This document shows positions 36,318-46,972 of a DNA stretch of 64,000 bases, piece after piece. The translations under genes and the position numbers were made by a program. Position 1 is the first letter of the stretch; each line of letters opens with the position of its first letter. A model generated the notes under the pieces. That model saw only the letters and a program-made list of their open reading frames with translations. It was not told the origin of the DNA and ran no database searches. Source of the DNA: Acinetobacter baumannii (GTDB lineage Bacteria; Pseudomonadota; Gammaproteobacteria; Pseudomonadales; Moraxellaceae); NCBI RefSeq assembly GCF_016508585.1, contig NZ_JADVOP010000008.1, forward strand, positions 62,001 through 126,000. Direction: 5' to 3'.

Positions 36318-37163
36318 ATGACAGATTATTTTGAGCCTTGGTTAAAATATCACCACCCAATTGTCCGCCAATTGGCTTTTTGCATTGCCAGTCCAAATAT
36401 TATTCAAACGCTCCCTGATGAATTGCAGATTCACCATCATTTTGAATTACATAACACTGCGTTTTGGCAACAACAATTCTTCGCCTATAAATCCCGCCTA
36501 GACGACTTGGATCAAAATCCAACCGCATTAATTGAATTTGTACAACAACTCAAAAGTACGCGTTTAGGTTTACGTTTTGAATATTTATTCTGGTTTTGGC
36601 TACAGGATGAAGCCAATCCACATTACCAGTTGATTCAACACAGTATTCAAATCATTGAAGGAAAACACACCAAAGGAGAAATTGATTTTTTAGTATTGAA
36701 TCGTATAACCCAACAAACTGAACATTGGGAAGTTGCTTTAAAATACTATTTAGGTGAAGGAGATTTACATTTAGCACGTTGGTATGGCTTAAATCGTAGT
36801 GATACTTTATTCCGCAAACTAAATCATTTCTCTGAAAAACAATTTCAATTTAGCCAGGTTTTAGACCGAAACATCGAAAAAAAATGGGCTGTGCTCAAAG
36901 GACAATTGTATATTCCGTGTTTTAGAGATCCTGCCCCGCTTCCCATATGGATGAATCAACAACGTAGATTGGGGCAATGGGGATACCACTTAAAAAAAGA
37001 TTTATATCGCTTACAGCGCCACGAATGGATTTGTCCAGATTTGAAGCAAAGTTCAACAACCGCAAAATGGTGGTGTAATGGCTTATACCATGATCGTCAG
37101 ACCCAGCAATTCTATATGTATCGTCAAGCACCTTTATTATTTTCTCTTGACATTAATGTTTAA
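36318..37163 (+). CDS. DUF1853 family protein
   Basis: A 281-residue soluble protein. The motif STRLGLRFEYLFWFWL and the core KGEIDFLVLNRITQQTEHWEVALKYYLG are typical of DUF1853. The D-FLV...WEVALK pattern resembles the PD-(D/E)XK nuclease fold, to which I believe the family has been linked, but no biochemistry is known to me. It stands alone, followed by an entericidin gene. Confidence 0.82.
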   Translation: MTDYFEPWLKYHHPIVRQLAFCIASPNIIQTLPDELQIHHHFELHNTAFWQQQFFAYKSRLDDLDQNPTALIEFVQQLKSTRLGLRFEYLFWFWLQDEANPHYQLIQHSIQIIEGKHTKGEIDFLVLNRITQQTEHWEVALKYYLGEGDLHLARWYGLNRSDTLFRKLNHFSEKQFQFSQVLDRNIEKKWAVLKGQLYIPCFRDPAPLPIWMNQQRRLGQWGYHLKKDLYRLQRHEWICPDLKQSSTTAKWWCNGLYHDRQTQQFYMYRQAPLLFSLDINV

Positions 37164-37278
37164 TTATTCACGTTTTCTATACAGTGTTTTACGAATACAC
37201 TCATAAAAGCATAACGATATATTTCAAATAATTTCGTATAGTATAAATGTAATTAACGCGTGAAACACGGAGATAGTA

Positions 37279-37419
37279 ATGAAAAAAATTTTAGCAGTTT
37301 CAATGTTATTCGCTTTTGTTTTGTCTGGCTGTAACACTTTTAAAGGTGTTGGTAAGGATGTGTCTAAAGCGGGGGATGCGGTTACGAATTCTGCAGAAAA
37401 AGTTGAAAATAAGATGTAA
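37279..37419 (+). CDS. entericidin A/B-family small lipoprotein
   Basis: A 46-residue lipoprotein: signal peptide MKKILAVSMLFAFVLSGC with lipobox LSGC, then NTFKGVGKDVSKAGDAVTNS and an EKVENK tail, the hallmark of the entericidin (EcnA/B) family. Members are stress-linked membrane lipoproteins of uncertain role, EcnB once being described as a bacteriolytic toxin. A Shine-Dalgarno sequence (CGGAGA) precedes the ATG, and a terminator follows. Confidence 0.87.
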   Translation: MKKILAVSMLFAFVLSGCNTFKGVGKDVSKAGDAVTNSAEKVENKM

Positions 37420-37450
37420 TTCAACACCATCAAAATTTGATTTTTGGAAA

Positions 37451-37478
37451 GCCTTATCTGCCACAGATAAGGCTTTTT
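37451..37478 (+). terminator. entericidin gene terminator
   Basis: GCCTTATCTG and CAGATAAGGC pair around CCA and are followed by TTTTT; 31 bp past the stop. Confidence 0.87.
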
Positions 37479-37574
37479 CATGCATATTTAAAAGCTTTTG
37501 GACTTTCTCCACTTTTAGGTTTTCATTCAGTTTTATCTTCCTCTATTATATTGTTCAATTTTCTTACTTGATCA

Positions 37575-38714
37575 ATGTCCATGAATCGCTCGGATACCTT
37601 AGAACTCAGTTTACAACTTCTTCGTCAGCCCTCAGTGACACCTGTCGATCATAATTGCCAAAACATCATGGCTGATCGCTTATCTGCAATTGGATTTAAT
37701 ATTGAAAATATGCGTTTTGAAGATGTAGACAATCTTTGGGCAAGACGTGGAACCAGTTCACCTGTTTTCTGCTTTGCAGGTCATACAGATGTTGTACCCA
37801 CTGGTCATTTGGATGCCTGGCAATCAGATCCATTCTTACCGGAAATCCGTGACGGCAAGCTTTATGGTCGCGGTAGTGCTGACATGAAAACAGCTTTGGC
37901 AGCCATGGTGGTGGCCTCTGAACGTTTTGTTAAAAATCACCCTGACCATAAAGGATCTATTGCATTTTTGATTACCTCTGATGAAGAAGGTCCATCGATC
38001 AATGGTACAGTCAAAGTCGTTGAAACATTAGAAGCCCGTAATGAAAAAATGACCTGGTGTCTGGTCGGTGAACCTTCAAGCACCTCCAGCCTTGGTGATA
38101 TCGTTAAAAATGGACGTCGTGGTTCATTGAATGCGGTCTTGACGGTAAAAGGCAAACAAGGTCATGTTGCCTATCCCCATTTGGCAGTTAATCCGATTCA
38201 TACCGCATCTAAAGCTCTAGCAGAACTTTGCGATACTGTTTGGGACAACGGCAATGAATACTTCCCTGCAACTTCTTTCCAAGTGTCTAATATTCAAGCA
38301 GGCACAGGCGCAACCAATGTTGTTCCAGGCACCATGACGGTGACCTTTAATTTCCGCTATTCTACAGAAGTAACAGCGGATCAACTCAAAACCCGCGTCT
38401 TGGAGATACTCGATCGCCATCAAGTGAACTATGATATTGAATGGACACTCTCAGGCTTGCCATTTTTGACTCCTGTAGGTGAATTGGTGAATGCTGCGCG
38501 TACTGCAATTAAAAACGTCACAGGTACCGATACCGAACTTTCAACCAGTGGAGGTACATCTGATGGACGTTTTATCGCTCCTACCGGTGCACAAGTGCTT
38601 GAATTGGGCGTGCTCAATGCAACCATCCACCAAATTAATGAGCACGTAAATATTGATGAACTCGAGCCTTTGGCTGAGATTTATGAACAAATCCTGGTTG
38701 AATTGCTGGCTTAA
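37575..38714 (+). CDS. dapE: succinyl-diaminopimelate desuccinylase
   Basis: Zinc enzyme of lysine and diaminopimelate synthesis that removes succinate from N-succinyl-LL-DAP. The 379-residue protein carries the M20-family metal motifs: [25 protein letters not shown] (bridging Asp), [13 protein letters not shown] (Glu-Glu), and near the C-terminus [18 protein letters not shown] second ATG two codons on is an alternative start. It stands alone after the entericidin gene. Confidence 0.95.
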   Translation: MSMNRSDTLELSLQLLRQPSVTPVDHNCQNIMADRLSAIGFNIENMRFEDVDNLWARRGTSSPVFCFAGHTDVVPTGHLDAWQSDPFLPEIRDGKLYGRGSADMKTALAAMVVASERFVKNHPDHKGSIAFLITSDEEGPSINGTVKVVETLEARNEKMTWCLVGEPSSTSSLGDIVKNGRRGSLNAVLTVKGKQGHVAYPHLAVNPIHTASKALAELCDTVWDNGNEYFPATSFQVSNIQAGTGATNVVPGTMTVTFNFRYSTEVTADQLKTRVLEILDRHQVNYDIEWTLSGLPFLTPVGELVNAARTAIKNVTGTDTELSTSGGTSDGRFIAPTGAQVLELGVLNATIHQINEHVNIDELEPLAEIYEQILVELLA

Positions 38715-38999
38715 TGCCTTCACACTTTTTGATCAAGATTTTAAACCGTTTCAGCCTGTAATAGGATGGTGCACGCAGATCACAGGATCATTCCTTGGAC
38801 ATGATTGGTGACGTTTGATGATTTGATTCATGTATCGATCATCATTGATACCCTGAAAAAAAGCATCGAGGCTAAAGCAGGAGTCATAATGTTGATCAAA
38901 ACAGAATAACTCGAGATTGCTGATATGGCAGACCTTCAATCCATAAGGTAACAGACAGAATTAAAACGACAACAGCGCCATAAAATCCAGTCAAAAGAA

Positions 39000-39026
39000 C
39001 GCCCAATCAACTTGATTGGGCGTTTA
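39000..39026. terminator. palindromic terminator downstream of dapE
   Basis: CGCCCAATCAA and TTGATTGGGCG pair almost without a loop, followed by TTTA. It lies 286 bp past dapE, so which transcript it ends is not clear. Confidence 0.6.
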
Positions 39027-39068
39027 TATCAATATCTGTCAACCTATATAAGCAACAAGCTCAGCGTC

Positions 39069-39345
39069 TGTAGACATGTCAAAAATGACTTGCATCATAG
39101 ATTGACCAGCCATAAAGAATATACACTGTAAGGAAACTTGAAAATAGCGAGACTATTTTCAAGTTTCATGACTTAGTCCGAGATAGTTCTAGCCCCAAGC
39201 AACAACAAAGCATGGCTTTGTTGACAAACCAAGGCAAAATGGAGGGACTCGTGTGTTTTTTGCCCTTTGGGTTAGCTTTAGAAACAGTATTTCGCTTCTT
39301 TCTAGTCCTGCCTAAAACACACATAGTCGTAAACATAGACGAATT
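39069..39345. repeat. dispersed intergenic repeat, long copy
   Basis: Two blocks similar to the gap at 7916-8035: CATGTCAAAAATGACTTGC at the start and TCTAGTCCTGCCTAAAA...AACATAGACGAAT at the end. About 200 bp lie between them here, including an inverted pair (AACTTGAAAATAG...CTATTTTCAAGTT). It contains no coding frame of note and lies just past the prc stop. Confidence 0.6.
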
Positions 39346-39361
39346 TCAACGTCCCCCATCA

Positions 39362-41545
39362 TTATTTACTTTTTAAATGTGACATATCAAGCAACACCTG
39401 AGCAGCCTCATTCACAAAAGTCTCTTCCTCTGGCAACGCTGGACGTTGATTTGCTTTCATTTTTGCTCTGGACTCTGCTAACGCATCCAAACTGGCTTGA
39501 TAACTTTCCCAATTCGAATAAGGTTTCAAGCCTGTAGCAGCACGACGTTTGTTTTCGGCAGCTAAAGTTTTCATCTCAAGCGCAATCAATTCTGCTTTAC
39601 GTTTATCAATATCCAAAGAAATGCGTTTTTGATCTTTAGTTTCCTGAGCAATTGCCTTACGTGTTTCTAGATATTGGAATTGAGGATCCTGGCTTACACG
39701 CGCCTTGGATTTTTGATCTAGTTGTGCAACATAAGGTTGAATTGAACCTTCACGCTTAAATGGTGCAGTTGGAATGGTATCCCATTTTAAAGCATTCTTT
39801 GCTTTACGCTCACCAAACTCTTCATCGTAGATATCAACCAGCTTAATGTCAGGAATTACACCTTTATTCTGCGTACTTCCCCCCGTCACACGGTAGAACT
39901 TGCGTTGCGTCAATGTTGCTTGACCATAAGCCAAACTATCCAACTGAACTTGTGCTGTTCCTTTACCTGTTGTGGTACTTCCCAGAATAACGGCGCGATC
40001 ATAATCCTGAAGTGCAGCAGAATAAATTTCACTTGCAGATGCAGACGCGAGATTAACAAGTACAGCCAAAGGTCCTGCATAGGTTTGCGCACCACCATCA
40101 GTGTCTTCAAACACGCTGACATTGCCGTTGCCATCACGAATTTGTACGACAGGTCCTTCTTTAATCACCTGTCCAATCATTTTGGCAACCTCTTCTAGAG
40201 AACCGCCTGGATTATTACGCAAATCAATGATTATACCTTCAACATTTTGTGCAGCGAGTGCTTTTAATGCTTTGTTGGTATCTTCGGATACAGAACGATA
40301 TTCTGTACCTGCACGACGAGCACGGTAGTTCAAATAGAATGATGGAATTTCCAATACGCCGAACTTGTGCTTTTGCCCATCACGACTGATTTCAACTGTT
40401 CGTGAACGTACCCCTGCATCTTCTTCCTGGATGACATCGCGAGTAATGGTGACAACACGTGCTTGACTCATAGAGGCGCCAGCACCAAGTAACTTCACTG
40501 AAACTTTGGTTCCACGTTTGCCACGGATCAATCCCACGATTTCAGAGCTTGGCCAACCAATAACATCGACCATTTTTTCACCGTCTTGGGCAACACCAAT
40601 AATTCGGTCTCCCGACTTCACTTGCCCTGTTTTACTTGCAGGCCCACCATCTACGATAGTTTCAATCTTCGTGTAGTCCTCATTACCACGCTCCGGACGG
40701 ATCGATACACCAATCCCCTCCAGTTGCAAGGTGGTTTGGCGATTCAACTCCATCGCATCAACAGGTGGGAAATAATTACTATGTGGGTCATAGGTCAATG
40801 TCATTGCATTGAGGATACGTTCAAGAACATCATCGCTTTTGGTTCGACTGATTCGTTCCAATTGACGTGTATAACGTTTCGTTAAAGTCTGAACAGGTGT
40901 TAGATCTTCAGATGCAGCTAAATCTTGCCCATTGGCAAGCGTTGGATCGTCTTTCAATGCTTTCTGTTTGGCTTGATCTTCTTGCTTGGCAATCGTGAGA
41001 TTAATCAACTGCGAAACCAGCATTTTGCGCCAATAATTCTGTAATTCAGCTTTGCTACCAAAAAATGCAGCTTTTTCACGATCTGTATCGATAAATTCAT
41101 TCGGCTGATTTAAGTTTTGTGGTTTTTTAAGCTCAGCCAATTCAAATTCATAAAATTCTTTTAAACGTGTTCGATAATGCGCATGAATTGCAAACGGTCC
41201 AGACAAATCGCCCGCTTTGAGCTTCGCACCAAGCGTTGCACCATATTGTTTTTTATATTGCTCAATTTCTGAAGCTAAAAATAACGTGTGTTCAGGATCA
41301 AGGCTGTCAATATACATATCTAGAATACGATTGGATGTATTGGCATCTAAGCGCATATTTAAATAATGCTGACGATCAATTAATGTTGCCAGTTGACGAG
41401 TCACAAGTGCTTGTTCTTGTGAAGGATGGATCGATTGAGCAACGTTTGTAGCATTGGTTTCCGCCATTGCTTGATTGATGGTATGTGTGAAGAACAAACC
41501 ACCTGTTGCAAGTGCGATAGCGCAAGCGAGAGTTTGAATTTTCAT
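39362..41545 (-). CDS. prc: tail-specific (C-terminal processing) protease
   Basis: Periplasmic serine protease of 727 residues that trims or degrades envelope proteins and, in relatives, lipoproteins and the hydrolase-control protein MepS. A signal peptide (about 1-28) is followed by a helical domain, a PDZ domain (about 250-340, ASKTGQVKSGDRIIGVAQ), and the S41 catalytic core with SASASEIYSAALQDYDRA near 500 and the lysine in TTTGKGTAQ near 529. A long C-terminal domain (DUF3340) is typical of Prc and separates it from short CtpA types. Confidence 0.93.
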   Translation of the reverse strand: MKIQTLACAIALATGGLFFTHTINQAMAETNATNVAQSIHPSQEQALVTRQLATLIDRQHYLNMRLDANTSNRILDMYIDSLDPEHTLFLASEIEQYKKQYGATLGAKLKAGDLSGPFAIHAHYRTRLKEFYEFELAELKKPQNLNQPNEFIDTDREKAAFFGSKAELQNYWRKMLVSQLINLTIAKQEDQAKQKALKDDPTLANGQDLAASEDLTPVQTLTKRYTRQLERISRTKSDDVLERILNAMTLTYDPHSNYFPPVDAMELNRQTTLQLEGIGVSIRPERGNEDYTKIETIVDGGPASKTGQVKSGDRIIGVAQDGEKMVDVIGWPSSEIVGLIRGKRGTKVSVKLLGAGASMSQARVVTITRDVIQEEDAGVRSRTVEISRDGQKHKFGVLEIPSFYLNYRARRAGTEYRSVSEDTNKALKALAAQNVEGIIIDLRNNPGGSLEEVAKMIGQVIKEGPVVQIRDGNGNVSVFEDTDGGAQTYAGPLAVLVNLASASASEIYSAALQDYDRAVILGSTTTGKGTAQVQLDSLAYGQATLTQRKFYRVTGGSTQNKGVIPDIKLVDIYDEEFGERKAKNALKWDTIPTAPFKREGSIQPYVAQLDQKSKARVSQDPQFQYLETRKAIAQETKDQKRISLDIDKRKAELIALEMKTLAAENKRRAATGLKPYSNWESYQASLDALAESRAKMKANQRPALPEEETFVNEAAQVLLDMSHLKSK

Positions 41546-41741
41546 AAATTCTTAATATTTCCTTGGGTTTTCCAATTTCTCTATCGTTTTTCAATCTGAA
41601 CTCAACAGTTTCAACATCTTAAACGACTTTATCTGTGTATGTTGTGTAGTTTTATCATAATCTGTACTGAGTAAATGTAGCAAATCATTGCAGAAATCGG
41701 GTATTGTTTCCAAGTTTATATAAATACAACCGTGGATTCCT

Positions 41742-42761
41742 ATGATCGGCGCATTGATGCTTGATATTGCAGGCACAGAACTTACTCAAGAAGATATTGA
41801 ACTATTACAGGCTCCGCAAGTCGGTGGCATGATTTTATTTTCAAGGAACATACAATCTCCTGCTCAAGTTCGTGCCCTCACTGACCACATGCGCACAATT
41901 CGACCAGACATCTTGATTGCTGTCGATCAGGAAGGCGGTCGTGTACAACGCTTAAAAAATGGCTTTACTTTACTTCCAGCAATGGGGCATTTTGGTCAAC
42001 TTTACTTAAGCCAACCTGAAAAAGCCATAGCATTGGCTGAGCAATGTGGCTGGCTGATGGCGATAGAAGTGCTTGCTGTCGGGATTGACTTTAGTTTCGC
42101 ACCAGTCTTGGATATCAATGACATCAGTGATGTGATCGGTGATCGTGCTTTTGCAGAAAATGTGCAAGATATTGTTCCGTTGGCAAGTGCATTTATGAAA
42201 GGAATGCAGCGTGCTGGTATGGCAACCACTGGCAAACACTTCCCCGGGCATGGTTCAGTCAAAGCAGATTCACATGTGGCTGCTGCAATTGATCAACGAG
42301 ATTACCAAGAGATTTTTGACAACGACATGCAGAGTTTTATCCAACTCCAGGGACAATTGGATGCACTTATGCCGGCTCATGTGATTTATGAAAAAGTTGA
42401 TCCAAACCCAGCTGGATTCTCTGCATATTGGATTCAAAAAGTATTACGTCAAACTTTAAAATTTGATGGGGTACTATTTTCCGATGACTTGAGTATGCAA
42501 GCTGCCTGTGTGGCAGGAGGTGCAGATGCCCGTATTCGTGCCGCCCTCGAAGCCGGTTGTGATATGGGACTCGTTTGCAACAATCGTGAATCCGCATGTA
42601 TTGCTTTGGCAGGTATTGAAAATTTACCTTTCCCGAACCAAATACGTTTATCACGTATGCGTGGCAAAATTCCCAATCTCACCATCGGTGAATCTTTTGA
42701 TTTAGGTGATGAATGGAAAACTGTCAAAAAAGTCATTGAAGAATTTAGAAATTCTCTTTAA
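41742..42761 (+). CDS. nagZ: beta-N-acetylhexosaminidase (peptidoglycan recycling)
   Basis: Cytosolic GH3 glycosidase, 339 residues. It removes GlcNAc from GlcNAc-anhydroMurNAc-peptides during murein recycling; its product controls AmpC induction in some species. The GH3 motif TTGKHFPGHGSVKADSH contains the His/Asp catalytic dyad loop, and LFSDDLSMQ carries the nucleophilic Asp. It diverges from prc (gap about 196 bp). No terminator is seen after the gene. Confidence 0.94.
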   Translation: MIGALMLDIAGTELTQEDIELLQAPQVGGMILFSRNIQSPAQVRALTDHMRTIRPDILIAVDQEGGRVQRLKNGFTLLPAMGHFGQLYLSQPEKAIALAEQCGWLMAIEVLAVGIDFSFAPVLDINDISDVIGDRAFAENVQDIVPLASAFMKGMQRAGMATTGKHFPGHGSVKADSHVAAAIDQRDYQEIFDNDMQSFIQLQGQLDALMPAHVIYEKVDPNPAGFSAYWIQKVLRQTLKFDGVLFSDDLSMQAACVAGGADARIRAALEAGCDMGLVCNNRESACIALAGIENLPFPNQIRLSRMRGKIPNLTIGESFDLGDEWKTVKKVIEEFRNSL

Positions 42762-43009
42762 AAAGATAGATAGGACGTCCCTGCAATGTACAACATATTG
42801 TAGGGAGAGCAACTTAGGTTTGTTCAACTTGCTTTGTACCCTTTAAGATAACACCATGAATGCTGTGTAAATATTTCTCACTGTTCAGGCTGCTTAAAAG
42901 GTACGCTATGGCATGGAATCAGGAAGAACAAATAAGAGAACCATCAAATTCAGTATTTGTGTTTTCGTATTTGATGACCCAATTAAAAAAACAATAGTTA
43001 AGGAAAACT

Positions 43010-43852
43010 ATGTCAGACCAACAACTTTCTAAGCATCGGCATATTTCATTTACCGCACATTATACAGGTTATATCTGGTATAAAATGGGTATTTCCCACC
43101 CTTTGCTTGCTACATCTAAAGGCAAAAGACTGGCGATGATTGCTCATCCCATCGAAAGTTGGGGAGAAAGATTTGTTGGTGGCAGTATGCGGACCACTTT
43201 AACACAACGTCACACCATCCTAGATGATCGTTTACATCAACTGATTGCACAATTTCCTGATTTACAAGTCCTTGAAATCGCTGCGGGGTTGTCTCCGCGT
43301 GGATGGTGGTTTAGACAACAATACGCTCAAATCGATTATCGTGAATTAGATTTGCCTGAGATGGCGAAAACCAAACAAGCTGCACTAAAACAGATAGATC
43401 CGAATAGCCCTGAAGTTTTATCAGTCGATTTATTTACCCATGACTTTCAAAATGCATTCAAAGTCTTTGATCCTCAAAAACCTCTCGTTGTGATCAGTGA
43501 AGGTTTAATCAATTACTTCAATAAAAATCTTTTAAAGCAGTTGATTCAATCCATAGCAGATTATGGGAAAAATTTTAAAGCTTTACACTATCTCACGGAC
43601 ATATATCCTGAACCTGTCAAAAACAAATTTGCTACCGTCATCTGGAACAGCAGTAAATTACTGAAATTGATGTCCAGAAGCGCCTTCACTTTTCATTTTA
43701 CCTCTCCCGAACACGCCAGACATTTTATATCTGAAACTGGTTTTAAAAAAATTGAAGTGATTCAGCCTAGTCTGTATTTCAACCAGAATAGTAAACAAGA
43801 TCCTGAACAGCATCTAGGTGATTTAGTCTGGGTCATTGATGCACAATTATAA
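43010..43852 (+). CDS. leucine carboxyl methyltransferase-like SAM methyltransferase
   Basis: A 280-residue soluble protein of the LCM/PPM1 (Tcmp-like) group. Family marks include SHPLLATSKGKRL, VLEIAAGLSPRGWWFRQQY (SAM motif I), YRELDLPEM (acidic loop), and VISEGLINYFNKNLLKQLI. Bacterial members methylate small-molecule carboxyls or hydroxyls, with substrate usually unknown. A Shine-Dalgarno sequence (AAGGAAAA) precedes the ATG. It is the plus-strand partner converging on the hydrolase gene. Confidence 0.82.
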   Translation: MSDQQLSKHRHISFTAHYTGYIWYKMGISHPLLATSKGKRLAMIAHPIESWGERFVGGSMRTTLTQRHTILDDRLHQLIAQFPDLQVLEIAAGLSPRGWWFRQQYAQIDYRELDLPEMAKTKQAALKQIDPNSPEVLSVDLFTHDFQNAFKVFDPQKPLVVISEGLINYFNKNLLKQLIQSIADYGKNFKALHYLTDIYPEPVKNKFATVIWNSSKLLKLMSRSAFTFHFTSPEHARHFISETGFKKIEVIQPSLYFNQNSKQDPEQHLGDLVWVIDAQL

Positions 43853-44015
43853 ATGATAGAAACATGAGATAGTGTTAAACCGTCTCATTATCCCTACAAG
43901 TTTGTGGACATAGATCAATCATATTCAATGAACTTTATGCTTGTTCCGAACATTCATTTTATTGGTCAACAGAAATGATGTTTTACGATGAGTTTTTCAA
44001 CAGATTGACTGCATG

Positions 44016-44045
44016 AAAAACCAGTTCAATTTGAACTGGTTTTTT
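44016..44045 (-). terminator. terminator of the hydrolase/PilZ-like gene
   Basis: AAAAACCAGTTCAA and TTGAACTGGTTTTT pair nearly perfectly with T tracts at both sides. It lies 11 bp past the minus-strand stop and can also act for plus-strand transcription from the methyltransferase gene. Confidence 0.85.
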
Positions 44046-44055
44046 GTTGCCTCAA

Positions 44056-45402
44056 TTAAGCTAGAGCTGTATCTTCTTCTACACGACAAACAGGCGTGAG
44101 TGTTTGACGGGTAATAAAGCGCAATAAACGGTCTGCATTTTCAAAACTGCCATGTTTAAATAAGGCACGAACACGATGCTCAGAAGTTTCAAAAATCAGA
44201 CACTCAATTGCAAATTCACCTTCATCATCACTGAGATTCAATGCCAAGTCACGAGTATGTTCATTAACAAAGCTTAAATCACCGATATGATCGAGATTCA
44301 TGAACAGTCCGAAATAATTCAAATCGACAACGTGAACGGGAATTACTTTATTGGAATGACGATGCGTCAATTGACGTTGGGGATCAAGCACATGAATCCG
44401 AGCCTCTCCGCGACGTTCAATTTTGTGCATTTGCTCGCGTGTTAAATTGATAATCCCATCCAATCCCTGAATAGACTTACCCTGCAAGTAGGTAGTAAAT
44501 AGATTCATGGTTTCTTTACGGCGTTGCAATTGTGGCACATGATCCGCATTGGCAATCATGGCAAACTGCATATCTGGACACTGCAAAGCAAAATGAGCAT
44601 TTTCATGCGGTAATGTGAAACTGTCATACTGACCACAGGCGACAAGCGTATTTACACGTGGAACGGGAACATGGCTCAAACGCAGTAAACGATTGCAGTT
44701 GATTTCATAACGTTCTTGTTCAGTATTTGAAAACTCTGCCATTTGTTTGAAGAACAATCTTTTCGCTGTAGGTGACATCCGCGTTTTATCGAGTTTGGCA
44801 TGGTTGACCAAATAAAGAATAACGGCTTGACCAAACTCATCCATCCGCTGCTCTTTCATCAACATCAAAGACTCTTCCAATAACATGCGCCAGCTCTTGC
44901 GCGTTTCCTGCATGACTCCCATTAAAATCATCTTTTCAACCAGTTCCGGACGTTGATCAACAAAAAAGGATGCGATCACTGACCCGAGTGAAATACCGAC
45001 AACTGCAACTTTCTGAATATTCACGATATCTAGCCACTGACCCAACATTCGTGAAAGATCAGGAAGCTCCAATGTACCTGCAGATAGACCAGAATCAATA
45101 TTGGTAATTTGCTGATTCGCTCCCATGGAAGGTAGATCAATGAGAATGACTGGACCACTTTCAAAGAATTGCTCAACACAATATTTATAGGAGTTAAAAT
45201 TTTGAAATGCGCCGCCCACAATCACAATCGGTGTATTGTGAATAGTTCGCGCATCAGCAATCGCCATATACTCAACTTTCCAACCATCAATCCAAGTTGT
45301 CCTGGGTTCCTGTTTGAAACTATTTTTGTGGTATATGTCGAAAAAACCAAAGCTTGATAAAGATTGGTGTGATTCTGTGTCCATTTGGATAATGGAATTC
45401 AT
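44056..45402 (-). CDS. alpha/beta hydrolase with C-terminal PilZ-like domain
   Basis: A 448-residue cytosolic protein. I start at the Met at 45402, because a very strong ribosome site (GGAGGAAGG) precedes it; the frame from 45456 adds 18 residues. The hydrolase domain (about 40-310) has the nucleophile elbow VVGISLGSV (Ser138), then Asp260 (CGQYD) and His288 (ANADH). The C-terminal 115 residues begin with RRGEAR (RxxxR at 331-335), and DLNYFG (360-365) resembles the DxSxxG PilZ signature with Asn for Ser. PilZ domains bind c-di-GMP; regulation of the hydrolase by it is inferred. Confidence 0.8.
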   Translation of the reverse strand: MNSIIQMDTESHQSLSSFGFFDIYHKNSFKQEPRTTWIDGWKVEYMAIADARTIHNTPIVIVGGAFQNFNSYKYCVEQFFESGPVILIDLPSMGANQQITNIDSGLSAGTLELPDLSRMLGQWLDIVNIQKVAVVGISLGSVIASFFVDQRPELVEKMILMGVMQETRKSWRMLLEESLMLMKEQRMDEFGQAVILYLVNHAKLDKTRMSPTAKRLFFKQMAEFSNTEQERYEINCNRLLRLSHVPVPRVNTLVACGQYDSFTLPHENAHFALQCPDMQFAMIANADHVPQLQRRKETMNLFTTYLQGKSIQGLDGIINLTREQMHKIERRGEARIHVLDPQRQLTHRHSNKVIPVHVVDLNYFGLFMNLDHIGDLSFVNEHTRDLALNLSDDEGEFAIECLIFETSEHRVRALFKHGSFENADRLLRFITRQTLTPVCRVEEDTALA

Positions 45403-45706
45403 ATCCTTCCTCCATCCTTGCTTTATTCTTTTAATATGCAAGATTTCGACCCGCATTATTCTTTCAAATTTGTGATACGTATATGTTCTGTATCACATCA
45501 ATGTCCTTATTGTTTCATTCTTACAGATGTGTGATTTATACGCAATCGCTAAATTGACCGTCTGTCCAGTTTAAATGGCAAAAAGATTGCAAGATATTTA
45601 GCGACCCTGCACAGGATAGATAAGTTTATTTCAATGAAATACTTCCTTGCTTTTGCTTAGACTGCTACTATCAAAGGGAAATTTTTAAACGATCAAATAA
45701 ACTGCT

Positions 45707-46972
45707 ATGCAAGATTCAATTGAACAGTATATGCAAACTGTAGGAATTCAAGCTCGTCAAGCCGCTAGTGCTTTGGCAGGTGCGACTACACTTGTAAAAA
45801 ATAATGCCTTATCTGCGATTTATACTGCTTTGGAAAATAGTGAACCGCAAATCTTGGCTGCTAACCAAATTGACATGACCAAAGGTCGTGACAACCATTT
45901 AGATAGCGCTTTACTTGATCGTTTAGAACTCAACCCCACACGCTTCAAAGGCATGTTACAAGGCTTAAAAGATGTAATCGGACTGGTAGATCCTATTGGC
46001 GAAATTACCGATTTGGCTTTCCGTCCAACCGGAATTCAAATCGGTAAAATGCGAGTACCCTTGGGTGTCGTGGGTATGATCTATGAATCACGCCCAAATG
46101 TAACCCTTGAAGCAGCATCACTGGCGCTAAAATCTGGCAATGCCATCATTCTACGCGGCGGTTCTGAAGCGCTTAACTCGAATCAGGCAATTGCTCAAGC
46201 CATCCAACATGGTTTAAAAGCGGCCGGATTGCCTGAAACGTGTGTACAGGTCATCAACACCCCTGATCGTGCAGCAGTTGGTCAGTTGATTACAATGTCT
46301 GAATATGTCGATGTGATTGTCCCTCGTGGCGGGAAAGGTTTGATTGAACGTATCAGCAATGAAGCAACAATTCCCGTGATTAAACACCTGGATGGTAACT
46401 GTCACGTATTTGTTGAAGCTCAAGCAGACTTACATAAAGCGCTACCGATCGCATTAAATGCCAAAACGCATCGTTATGGTGTGTGTAATGCCATGGAAAC
46501 TTTATTGGTAGATGAAAGCATTGCTGAAGAATTTTTACCCCGTATTGCTGAACTCTATGCGGAGAAACAGGTTGAATTACGGGGATGTATCAAGGTTCAG
46601 AAGATCTTAGGCAATACCGTGAAACCGGCAAGCGAAGAAGATTGGTATGAAGAATATCTTGGTCCAATTTTGGCAGTGAAAATTGTGACAGGGATTGAAG
46701 AGGCCATCCACCATATTAATAAATATGGCTCACATCATACGGATGCAATCATTACTGAAAACTTTAGTTTGGCACGCCAATTCTTGACACGAGTCGACTC
46801 CAGTTCAGTGATGGTCAATGCTTCTACCCGTTTTGCAGACGGTTTTGAATATGGTTTAGGCGCTGAAATCGGTATTTCAACCGATAAGATCCATGCACGT
46901 GGTCCAGTAGGACTTGAAGGTTTAACTTCGCAAAAATGGATTGTATTGGGTGACGGTCAAATTCGTCATTAA
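45707..46972 (+). CDS. proA: glutamate-5-semialdehyde dehydrogenase (gamma-glutamyl phosphate reductase)
   Basis: Second enzyme of proline synthesis, NADPH-dependent reduction of gamma-glutamyl phosphate. Its 421 residues are the usual length. The catalytic Cys is in [16 protein letters not shown] (about residue 261); the segments [23 protein letters not shown] and [14 protein letters not shown] form the cofactor and substrate parts. proB is not adjacent, as is normal in Acinetobacter. The gene stands alone after a divergent gap. Confidence 0.95.
   Translation: MQDSIEQYMQTVGIQARQAASALAGATTLVKNNALSAIYTALENSEPQILAANQIDMTKGRDNHLDSALLDRLELNPTRFKGMLQGLKDVIGLVDPIGEITDLAFRPTGIQIGKMRVPLGVVGMIYESRPNVTLEAASLALKSGNAIILRGGSEALNSNQAIAQAIQHGLKAAGLPETCVQVINTPDRAAVGQLITMSEYVDVIVPRGGKGLIERISNEATIPVIKHLDGNCHVFVEAQADLHKALPIALNAKTHRYGVCNAMETLLVDESIAEEFLPRIAELYAEKQVELRGCIKVQKILGNTVKPASEEDWYEEYLGPILAVKIVTGIEEAIHHINKYGSHHTDAIITENFSLARQFLTRVDSSSVMVNASTRFADGFEYGLGAEIGISTDKIHARGPVGLEGLTSQKWIVLGDGQIRH

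Larger units (their letters stand above)
38715..39361. other. intergenic region between dapE and prc
   Basis: A 647-bp gap. It holds a terminator-like palindrome (39000-39026) and the longer copy of the dispersed repeat (39069-39345). A weak minus-strand frame from TTG at 38939 to 38751 encodes 62 residues without a ribosome site or known motif, and may be a gene remnant or chance. Confidence 0.6.
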
